This document shows, piece after piece, positions 1 to 4,753 of a stretch of 7,863 nt of DNA. Under the pieces are notes generated by a model. It saw nothing but the letters and a program-made list of their open reading frames with translations, did not search any database and was not told the origin of the DNA. The stretch covers positions 1 to 7,863 of the forward strand of contig JADDPR010000087.1 in assembly GCA_016781775.1 (NCBI GenBank), read 5' to 3'. This DNA is from Rubrobacter sp. (lineage in GTDB: Bacteria > Actinomycetota > Rubrobacteria > Rubrobacterales > Rubrobacteraceae). How positions within the stretch are numbered: the first letter of the stretch is position 1; each line of letters opens with the position of its first letter. A program made the translations under genes and the position numbers.

Positions 1-71
1 GCTCGGCAGGACTCGAACCTGCGACCTTCTGATTCGTAGTCAGACGCTCTATCCGACTGAGCTACGAGCGC
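1..71 (-). tRNA. tRNA-Arg (anticodon ACG), 3' end cut by window edge
   Basis: Read on the minus strand, this begins with GCGCTCG (71-65) and continues into a D-arm, TAGCTCAGTCGGATAGAGC. The anticodon stem TCTGA/TCAGA encloses the 7-base loop CTACGAA, so the anticodon is ACG (complement of 35-37), which reads Arg CGU and, once A34 is deaminated to inosine, also CGC and CGA. The T-arm contains GGTTCGAGTCC. The 3' acceptor strand reads CGAGC at the window edge; the last two bases needed to pair with the 5' GC, the discriminator and any CCA lie outside. Nothing looks degenerate, so it is probably functional. Its promoter should lie to the right, at about 72-110 on the minus strand, but I see no convincing -35/-10 pair there. 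Confidence 0.95.
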
Positions 72-156
72 GTATATGTGAGCACGATTTGAACCGTGTC
101 GTCATGATGATACCGCCGGAGGCGGGTTTACTCAAGGCGCCCATGGTTCTTGCGGG

Positions 157-162
157 TATACT
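157..162 (+). promoter_or_regulatory. candidate -10 box upstream of the response regulator
   Basis: TATACT matches the TATAAT consensus at five of six positions and lies 41 bases before the GTG start at 204. No good -35 hexamer is seen about 17 bases upstream. A short hairpin (CCGCC 113-117 with GGCGG 121-125) followed by GTTTA lies just before it and could weakly block incoming plus-strand transcription. Confidence 0.35.
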
Positions 163-203
163 TGCTGGCAGGTTAGAGGACGTAAGTGGGGTGATGGGGC
201 GCG

Positions 204-899
204 GTGAGTGCGGCCATTTTGCTTGTTATAGGTGACGACGAGGAGCGGATGCGCCTGAGGAGGGCGCTCTCGGGGGAGGGGTGGCGTGTGATCCCGGCCG
301 GCACCGGGAGCCAGGCGCGTCAGATGGCCGAGCGTCAGGGATTCGAGGTCGCGGTGGTGGACAACCGGCTGCCCGACGAGCGGGGCTTTCAGTTGATCAG
401 CAAGGTGCAGAAGCCCGGCGTCTACACGGTTGCGCTCCTTCGTGACGAGGACACGATGGACCGCATCATCGGGATCGAGCTGGGTGCTGACTACTATATG
501 CGCTCGCCGGTTAATCCCCGCGAGCTCGTGGCGAGGGTAAAGCAGATTCTCCGCCGCAGGGACGGGCAGGGCAAAGACGACGCTCCGGGTCGGCTGTACG
601 TCGGCGACCTCGAGATAGATCCCGACCTCGTCGAGGTGAAGAAGGATGGGCAGCCTGTCAAGCTCTCCCCGCGCGAGTTCAAGCTGCTCTACACCCTTGC
701 CAAGAGCCCGGGGCGCGTCTTTCCGAGGGGGAGCCTGCTGCGTCAGGTCTGGGGCGAGGACGAGTACATAGAAGAGCGCACCGTCAACGTCTACGTTCAG
801 CGCCTCAGGACGAAGCTGGGGGACAACACCGACAAGCCCAAGCTTATAGAGACCGTCCGCGGCTTCGGTTACCGGCTCGTGAGGCCGCCCGGATCCTGA
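204..899 (+). CDS. OmpR/PhoB-family response regulator with atypical receiver domain
   Basis: A 231-residue two-component transcription factor. The receiver domain (about 3-118) keeps the acidic pair D11/D12 and the phosphoacceptor D53 (VVDNRLPDERG). Aligned on the GAD motif (GADYY, 94-98), the conserved Thr/Ser is Leu79 (ALLR) and the conserved Lys before Pro is Ser101 (RSP). Both belong to the usual phosphorylation switch, so signalling may be altered or independent of phosphorylation. The winged-helix DNA-binding domain (about 130-228) is ordinary, with LSPREFKLL, RTVNVYVQRLR and VRGFGYRL. The GTG start is weakly supported by a GGGG run at 196-199; the next in-frame Met is residue 16, too far into the domain. 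The ATG at 194 is out of frame. No histidine kinase lies nearby, so this is an orphan regulator with unknown targets. The stop codon lies between the two arms of the inverted repeat at 874-920. Confidence 0.93.
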   Translation: MSAAILLVIGDDEERMRLRRALSGEGWRVIPAGTGSQARQMAERQGFEVAVVDNRLPDERGFQLISKVQKPGVYTVALLRDEDTMDRIIGIELGADYYMRSPVNPRELVARVKQILRRRDGQGKDDAPGRLYVGDLEIDPDLVEVKKDGQPVKLSPREFKLLYTLAKSPGRVFPRGSLLRQVWGEDEYIEERTVNVYVQRLRTKLGDNTDKPKLIETVRGFGYRLVRPPGS

Positions 900-920
900 G
901 AACGGGCGGCCTCACGAGCC
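874..920. terminator. perfect 18-bp inverted repeat between convergent genes, probable bidirectional terminator
   Basis: GGCTCGTGAGGCCGCCCG (874-891) is exactly complementary to CGGGCGGCCTCACGAGCC (903-920), around an 11-base loop. The left arm is the last codons of the response regulator, and the right arm ends two bases before the stop codon of the convergent pyrophosphorylase gene at 923. Neither strand has a T-run after the stem, so it is not a classical intrinsic terminator. A very stable U-less hairpin could still end or stabilise both transcripts, or act with Rho. The position between convergent 3' ends supports that role; the mechanism is inference. Confidence 0.7.
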
Positions 921-922
921 CG

Positions 923-1966
923 CTAGGAGGAGTTGGGGTTTCGTCGGATCAAGGCCCCTCCCCTGATGGTCTCGCCGGGTCTCACGTCGTAGCCGTGCCC
1001 GACGATGCAGTCCTCGAGGTACGCCCCGTCCCCGACCGACGCTCCGGGTAGGAGGATGCTGCTCTTGATGGTGGCGTTCGGGCGCACCCAGCAGTCCGTC
1101 CCGACTGTTACGTCCCCGGCGAGGGTGACGCCACGTCCGACCACGGCGTCCCTGCCCACCACCACGTAGCCCGAGAGGTTCGCGCCCGGGTGGATCTGGG
1201 CGTTCTCCCCGACCCACACCGTCTCGTCCCGCTTCTCGCCCGGCACCCTGACCCGTACCCTTCCCGAGAGCACGTCGAACTGGGCCCTGCGGTAGGCCTC
1301 CAGCGTTCCGATGTCCGACCAGTAGAAGTTCCCCTGGTACCCGACGAACTTCTCCCCGGCCTCCAGAAGACGCGGAAAGACGTCCTTGGCGAAGTCGAAG
1401 AAGGTGCTCTCGGGGACGTACGAGAGGGCCTCGGGCTCGAGCACGTAGATGCCGGTGTTCGCCAGGGTGCTTATGGCTTCGCCGGGGTCCGGCTTCTCCT
1501 GGAACCCCAGGATGTTGCCGCCGCCGTCGAGCTCCACCACCCCGAACTCGGAGGTGTCGTAGACGCGCCGGAGGGCGAGGGTCGCCAGAGCCCCGTTCTT
1601 CTTGTGGAACGCCATAAGCTCCGTCAGGTCCACGTCCGTCAGGGCGTCGCCCGAGACCACCACGAAGGTCTCGTCGAAGCGGTCCGTGAGCCGTTTGACG
1701 CCGCCGGCCGTTCCCAGCAGCTCGTCCTCGTGCGAGAGGAACACCGTCATGCCGCCCACGCGGTGCTCCTCGCCGTAGGCGGCAAGGAGGGCGTCGGCCA
1801 GGTAGTGGACGTTGGCGTGGGCCTCCGAGACGCCGTGCCCAGCTAGTAGCTCGAAGATGTGTTGAATGATCGGGGTGTCCACCACCGGGGCCATCGGCTT
1901 GGGCACCTCGCCGGTGAGGGGGAAGAGCCGGGTCCCCTTCCCGGCCGCGAGCACCATCGCCTTCAA
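923..1966 (-). CDS. NDP-sugar pyrophosphorylase (mannose-1-phosphate guanylyltransferase-like) with C-terminal left-handed beta-helix
   Basis: Cytoplasmic sugar-1-phosphate nucleotidyltransferase, about 347 residues, joining an NTP and a sugar phosphate into an activated sugar for cell-envelope polymers. The N-terminus carries the nucleotide-binding signature LAAGKGTRL (6-14), then EVPKPM, the metal-binding GD at 106-107, FQEKP (about 155-159) and FYWSDIGT (about 214-221). From about residue 250 come hexapeptide-like repeats (VVVGRDAVVGRGVT, VTVGTDCWVRPNATI) of a left-handed beta-helix, the layout of GMP/GDP-mannose pyrophosphorylase-like proteins. Exact sugar and nucleotide cannot be read from sequence. 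I chose TTG at 1966 because it gives MKAMVLAAGKG, the usual family N-terminus, with GGGTGG 7 bases upstream. GTG at 1981 would add five residues, with AGGGG only 2 bases away; ATG at 1957 is also possible. It diverges from murB across a short spacer and converges on the response regulator. Confidence 0.9.
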   Translation of the reverse strand: MKAMVLAAGKGTRLFPLTGEVPKPMAPVVDTPIIQHIFELLAGHGVSEAHANVHYLADALLAAYGEEHRVGGMTVFLSHEDELLGTAGGVKRLTDRFDETFVVVSGDALTDVDLTELMAFHKKNGALATLALRRVYDTSEFGVVELDGGGNILGFQEKPDPGEAISTLANTGIYVLEPEALSYVPESTFFDFAKDVFPRLLEAGEKFVGYQGNFYWSDIGTLEAYRRAQFDVLSGRVRVRVPGEKRDETVWVGENAQIHPGANLSGYVVVGRDAVVGRGVTLAGDVTVGTDCWVRPNATIKSSILLPGASVGDGAYLEDCIVGHGYDVRPGETIRGGALIRRNPNSS

Positions 1967-2007
1967 GAAAGGACCACCCACATCCCCTGCAAAGATCCCA
2001 CGTGTGC

Positions 2008-2015
2008 CATATATT
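2008..2015. promoter_or_regulatory. shared AT-rich -10 region of the divergent pyrophosphorylase and murB promoters
   Basis: The only AT-rich patch in the spacer of about 55 bases is CATATATT. On the plus strand TATATT (2010-2015) ends 7 bases before GTG 2023, the normal -10 to +1 distance, so murB mRNA may begin at its start codon. On the minus strand TATATG (2013-2008) could serve the pyrophosphorylase with a leader of about 35 bases. No clear -35 element is seen on either strand. If both are used, the two promoters overlap and may compete. Confidence 0.4.
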
Positions 2016-2022
2016 CTCTTCG

Positions 2023-2931
2023 GTGCACGCCCGGACTTTACACGAACTGTTCCCCTCGGCCAAGCTCGACGAGCCGCTGAGGCGCTACACGGCCTGGAAG
2101 ATAGGCGGCCCCGCCGATGCTCTACTCGAGCCCAGGAGCGCCGAGGAGGCCATCGAGGCCGTCCGCAAGGCCCACGAGCACGGCATCCCCGTCACGGTCC
2201 TGGGCGGCGGGACGAACGTTCTCGTCCTCGACGGCGGTATCCGGGGGCTCACGATCCGCCTCGCCCGCTCCCTCGTGAACGTCGAGATCGAGGGGAACGG
2301 CGTTGTGGCCGACGCCGGCGTCCTCTACCCGTCCCTCGCGAACGCGACGGCCGCGAAGGGCCTCGAAGGCTTGGAGTTCGCGACCGGCATCCCGGGGACG
2401 GTCGGCGGCGCCGTGTACATGAACGCTGGGGCCTACGGCGGCGAGACGCGGGAGGTCCTCGAGTGGGCCGACGTCTACAGGCCCGATGGTCCCGACGGCG
2501 GCGAGGTCGTTCGGATGGCGAACGCCGATCTCGGGTTTCGCTACCGCGGGAGCGTCCTGCACGAGCACCCCGATTGGATCGTCCTGCGCGCCGGTTACGG
2601 GCTCGTCCCCGGTGATGCGGAGGAGTTGAAAGCCCGCATAAAGACCTTTCGCAAGCAGCGCATGACCGGCTCCCCCAACAAGCCGAGCTGCGGCTCGACC
2701 TTCAAGCGTCCCGGGAACGACTACCCCGGCCGCGTCATAGAAGCCGCGGGTCTCAAGGGCACGAGGATCGGCCAGCTCGAGGTCTCCCCGGACCACGCCA
2801 ACTACTTCGTCAACCACGGCGGCGGCACCGCGCAAGATGCCCTCGCCCTGATCGATCTGGCACAGCAGACCGTTCGCGAGAAGCTCGGCGTGGACCTCGA
2901 GCCCGAGGTCAGGATCTTCGGGGAGCCGTAG
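2023..2931 (+). CDS. murB: UDP-N-acetylenolpyruvoylglucosamine reductase MurB
   Basis: FAD-dependent cytoplasmic enzyme that uses NADPH to reduce UDP-GlcNAc-enolpyruvate to UDP-MurNAc, the second committed step of peptidoglycan precursor synthesis. Residues are numbered from GTG 2023 (302 aa). The FAD-binding part has YTAWKIGGPAD (about 22-32), VLGGGTNVLV (59-68) and FATGIPGTVGGAVYMNAGAYGG (about 119-140). GFRYRGS carries the active-site Tyr/Arg (174/175). The substrate domain has SCGSTFKRP with the catalytic Ser at 225, and EPEVRIFG supplies the catalytic Glu at 295. The compact SCGSTFKRP-type C-terminal half resembles the Bacillus (type II) form. GTG 2002 would add seven residues unlike family N-termini; neither start has a clear ribosome site, but a -10-like TATATT lies just before 2023. 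It is probably cotranscribed with the ComJ-family gene 35 bases downstream. Complete and apparently functional. Confidence 0.95.
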   Translation: MHARTLHELFPSAKLDEPLRRYTAWKIGGPADALLEPRSAEEAIEAVRKAHEHGIPVTVLGGGTNVLVLDGGIRGLTIRLARSLVNVEIEGNGVVADAGVLYPSLANATAAKGLEGLEFATGIPGTVGGAVYMNAGAYGGETREVLEWADVYRPDGPDGGEVVRMANADLGFRYRGSVLHEHPDWIVLRAGYGLVPGDAEELKARIKTFRKQRMTGSPNKPSCGSTFKRPGNDYPGRVIEAAGLKGTRIGQLEVSPDHANYFVNHGGGTAQDALALIDLAQQTVREKLGVDLEPEVRIFGEP

Positions 2932-2966
2932 CGTTCGATGGAGGCCGTGCGGACCGTCGCGGGAGG

Positions 2967-3410
2967 ATGAACATCGCGAGCGAGAAGCTCGATTTCTTTA
3001 TCTTTTACGGTCAACTGATTGTCTCCGATGAGGCTTCCGCGCATGCCCTTCAAGACTGGATCGAGCGGGACGTCGAGCAAGGTTTCTCCTGAAAGCCCAG
3101 CTCCGTCGCCTTCGGCACTGTCGGGGACGTCGGCGATCTGGGGGTGGAGGAACGGGTAGCAGACGAGTTCGAGGTGCTGCCGGATGCGGTGCTCGCCGTC
3201 GTCGTTCCGATCCCCGTATCTGCGCCGGGCCGCGTGGTGCTCTCGGATTGCGCGAACGAGGCGACTATCAGGGTGCCACCGGAGGAGTATGCGCTGCTCC
3301 TCGAGATCGGGCACATAAGCCGCCAAGGGGGTGAGGAAGCGGAAGGGTGTCGCCTGACGTTCCTACCGCGCCGGGATGCGTACCCCGAGGTACTCGGATT
3401 CGCCGGGTAA
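2967..3410 (+). pseudogene. ComJ-family protein gene interrupted by one in-frame TGA
   Basis: Read as one frame of 147 sense-position codons, broken only by TGA at 3090-3092 (codon 42). The first part encodes LDFFIFYGQLIV and DWIERDVEQGFS; after the TGA, still in frame, come KPSSVAFGTVGD and, near the end, ATIRVPPEEYALLLEIG. From memory this matches the ComJ family (Bacillus ComJ is the inhibitor of the competence nuclease NucA): the DW...E..GF segment, the S/AVxF strand and the xLPxGxYxL strand align, and QGF-S-W-x-P-x-SV is the expected pattern, so the TGA probably replaces a Trp TGG. High third-position GC continues on both sides and there is no frameshift. ATG 2967 is preceded at once by GGGAGG (2961-2966), unusually close. 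Readings, in order of likelihood: recent nonsense mutation, sequencing error, translational readthrough. A restart at GTG 3144 would make only the C-terminal 88 residues. It follows murB and converges on the NYN nuclease gene. Confidence 0.72.
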
Positions 3411-3441
3411 GCATTACCGCGAGTCTTGCGGCTCGAGATCG

Positions 3442-4044
3442 CTAGCCCGTAGCTTGCTGTCCTTCGCCGACCGCCTTGGGTCCGCCGCCCGAGCGGCGGA
3501 ACAGCTCGGGGATGTCGCCGAGGTCGGTGTGGCGGTCGCAGACGTCGAGAAGGGCCTGGGAGGTGCATTGGGTGGCGCTGATCGCCTCGACCCGCAGCCC
3601 CTTCTCGCTCTGGAGGTAGTCGACGGCCTCCACGTAGTCGCCGTCGCCGGAGACGAGTACGTAGGCGTCGGCGTGGTCAGCGAGGCGCATCATGTCCACG
3701 ACGATGCCCATATCCCAGTCGCCCTTGTGGGTGACGGTCTTCTCGCCCTCGGGGGTGACGCTCTCGTGGACCGTCAGAGGCTTGGAGCGGACCTTGTAGC
3801 CGAACCTGTTGAGGTTGTAGACGAAGGAGCGTGCGCCCGAGCCGGGCATCTCCTCCGTGTCTTGCTTCTCCACGATGTAGAACGTGGCGCGCAGGAGCTC
3901 CCGGCCGGCGACGGCCGCCTCCAGGAGGACGCCGTAATCGAGGACGCCCCTGTAGTAGCTCTTTATGGAATGGTAGAGATTCGCGCCGTCCACGAAGACC
4001 GCGACCCTACCCACAGCGTTTCTGGACCTCTCCACGTCTCCCAC
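3442..4044 (-). CDS. NYN domain (LabA/PIN-like) putative ribonuclease
   Basis: A 200-residue soluble protein that is nearly all one NYN domain, a PIN-like metal-dependent nuclease fold. The motifs are AVFVDGANLYHSI with D19 and N22, KGDWDMGIVVDMM with D109 and D111, and VLVSGDGDYVEAVDYL with D134 and D136, the acidic residues expected to bind metal. Members of this LabA-like group are thought to act on RNA; the substrate here cannot be read. The short C-terminal tail (about 183-200) is polar and probably disordered. GTG 4044 is used because TACCAT with an upstream TG lies 8 bases before it, suggesting a leaderless mRNA. GTG at residue 4 or 11 (VGRVAVFVDG) are alternatives, the latter giving a typical family N-terminus. 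The gene converges on the ComJ-family gene with 31 bases between stops and has no obvious partner on its own strand. Confidence 0.88.
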   Translation of the reverse strand: MGDVERSRNAVGRVAVFVDGANLYHSIKSYYRGVLDYGVLLEAAVAGRELLRATFYIVEKQDTEEMPGSGARSFVYNLNRFGYKVRSKPLTVHESVTPEGEKTVTHKGDWDMGIVVDMMRLADHADAYVLVSGDGDYVEAVDYLQSEKGLRVEAISATQCTSQALLDVCDRHTDLGDIPELFRRSGGGPKAVGEGQQATG

Positions 4045-4052
4045 GGCGCCGA

Positions 4053-4061
4053 ATGGTAGCA
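4053..4061 (-). promoter_or_regulatory. candidate extended -10 promoter of the NYN gene
   Basis: On the minus strand TGCTACCAT gives an extended -10 (TG, one base, TACCAT), eight bases before GTG 4044, so transcription would begin at or next to the start codon. TACCAT keeps the key T, A, A and T of the consensus. No -35 is recognised, which an extended -10 can tolerate. No ribosome-binding sequence precedes the start, in keeping with a leaderless message. Confidence 0.35.
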
Positions 4062-4062
4062 G

Positions 4063-4085
4063 AAAAAGCGCCGAACCGGGGCGCT
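4063..4085 (-). terminator. intrinsic-terminator-like hairpin with T-run, just upstream of the NYN gene
   Basis: On the minus strand AGCGCC (4085-4080), a 7-base loop and GGCGCT (4072-4067) form a 6-bp GC-rich stem, and the run of Ts at 4067-4063 follows directly. This is the only stem plus T-run noticed in the window. It points towards the NYN gene and ends just before that gene's candidate -10, so it probably stops minus-strand transcription arriving from the STAS side. If the true NYN promoter lies further upstream, it would instead be a leader attenuator. Confidence 0.5.
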
Positions 4086-4103
4086 CCCGCAGGGGTGGTG
4101 CTG

Positions 4104-4112
4104 TGGTATGCT
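4104..4112 (+). promoter_or_regulatory. candidate extended -10 promoter of the STAS gene
   Basis: TGGTATGCT provides the TG-N extension and a TATGCT hexamer (4107-4112), about 80 bases before ATG 4193. There is no good -35 match. The implied leader of about 73 bases has no obvious riboswitch-like structure. I cannot tell whether the housekeeping or a stress sigma factor would use it. Confidence 0.3.
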
Positions 4113-4192
4113 CGTGCGTCGAACGGGCGGCCCGAACGTCGCCCCCGGAAGCAGCTTGCGATCACTCAGAAGAGGCAAGGCGAGGGCGATAG

Positions 4193-4528
4193 ATGGACTT
4201 CAAGGTCAGCATAGACGAGCACGCCGACGCGTACTCCATAGTCGTCGTGCACGGCGAGGTCGACCTGCACACGGCCCCTAAGGTCCAGTACGCTATCGAG
4301 CGGGGCGCTGAGGGGGTAAAGACGGTCGTCGTGGATATGGCGGGCGTGGGTTTTATGGACTCGACGGCCCTCTCCACGCTCATGCGCGCCAAAGAGAAGC
4401 TCGAAAAGGACGGCACGGTCCTCAGGCTCACCGCCCCCTCCGACGCCGTCCAACGCATCTTCGACGTCACCGGCTTCGGGGACTACTTCGAGATCTACCC
4501 CTCCCGCGAAGAAGCCATCCCGAAGTAG
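4193..4528 (+). CDS. STAS-domain anti-sigma factor antagonist (RsbV/SpoIIAA-like)
   Basis: A single-domain cytoplasmic protein of 111 residues, the usual length for this family. In the partner-switching pathway the unphosphorylated form binds an anti-sigma kinase and frees the sigma factor, and the kinase inactivates it by phosphorylating a Ser. Here the conserved signature is VDMAGVGFMDSTALSTLM, with D56 followed by S57, the expected phosphorylation site; HGEVDLHTAP (20-29) is the typical second strand. The C-terminal FDVTGFGDYFEIYPS also fits. ATG 4193 has GAGGG at 4182-4186, a 6-base gap. No RsbW-type kinase, phosphatase or sigma gene is adjacent, so it is an orphan whose partner is encoded elsewhere and whose sigma factor is unknown. 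It is transcribed away from the NYN gene and is probably monocistronic. Confidence 0.92.
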   Translation: MDFKVSIDEHADAYSIVVVHGEVDLHTAPKVQYAIERGAEGVKTVVVDMAGVGFMDSTALSTLMRAKEKLEKDGTVLRLTAPSDAVQRIFDVTGFGDYFEIYPSREEAIPK

Positions 4529-4715
4529 CACGGACGACCGGAGAAGACTCGCCCTCACCAAACCCATGCCCGCGAAGGTAACCCCCTCGTAAAAACGAGA
4601 CGCCGGAAGGGCTCGCGAAGATGCCCATAAGTGGGCGCTCCCGGGAGTCGGATCCTCCGCGTCCGCCACGACGATACCTGGGGTGTTGGCCTTCTAGGTT
4701 CGGGCTCCTTCCGGT
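4529..4715. other. non-coding spacer with small hairpins between the STAS gene and cca
   Basis: No credible gene on either strand. Three small structures are visible: CTCGT-AAAA-ACGAG (4586-4599), GCCCA-TAAG-TGGGC (4623-4636), and directly after it the 10-bp palindrome CTCCCGGGAG (4638-4647). None is followed by a T-run. They may form the 3' end of the STAS transcript. The string CGCGAAG occurs at about 4505, 4572 and 4613, too short to call a repeat family. Confidence 0.4.
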
Positions 4716-4744
4716 CTGACCTCTCGGATGTCGCGTAATAGAAT
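4716..4744 (+). promoter_or_regulatory. sigma-70-type promoter of cca-rhodanese operon
   Basis: CTGACC (4716-4721) keeps the TGAC core of TTGACA and is separated by exactly 17 bases from TAGAAT (4739-4744), a five-of-six match to TATAAT. This is the best promoter in the window. Transcription would start at about 4751, leaving only two or three bases before ATG 4754 and up to six before ATG 4757. The GGGGG run at 4746-4750 would then lie mostly outside the mRNA rather than act as a ribosome site. Confidence 0.6.
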
Positions 4745-4753
4745 CGGGGGACG

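Noticed and set aside
1999..2004. CACGTG palindrome in the spacer between the pyrophosphorylase gene and murB
   Set aside because: A 6-base palindrome is expected by chance in GC-rich DNA and there is no second half-site or repeat to suggest an operator.
912..2063. Minus-strand frame of 383 codons overlapping the pyrophosphorylase gene
   Set aside because: Arg/Gly/Pro-rich out-of-frame reading of the pyrophosphorylase, which has clear catalytic motifs in its own frame; the frame also runs into the murB start.
3090..3092. TGA as selenocysteine or as a reassigned Trp codon
   Set aside because: No SECIS-like hairpin was recognised right after it, ComJ proteins are not selenoproteins, the expected residue is Trp, and TGA ends other genes in this window.
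2802..3568. Two minus-strand frames (2802-3326 and 3050-3568) in the region between murB and the NYN gene
   Set aside because: One runs into the 3' end of murB and the other into the NYN gene in the wrong frame. The plus-strand ComJ-family reading explains the region with a ribosome site and family-like strands.
3376..4059. Plus-strand frame of 227 codons opposite the NYN gene
   Set aside because: Exact antisense of the NYN domain coding region, with Val/Gly/Asp-rich composition and no domain of its own.
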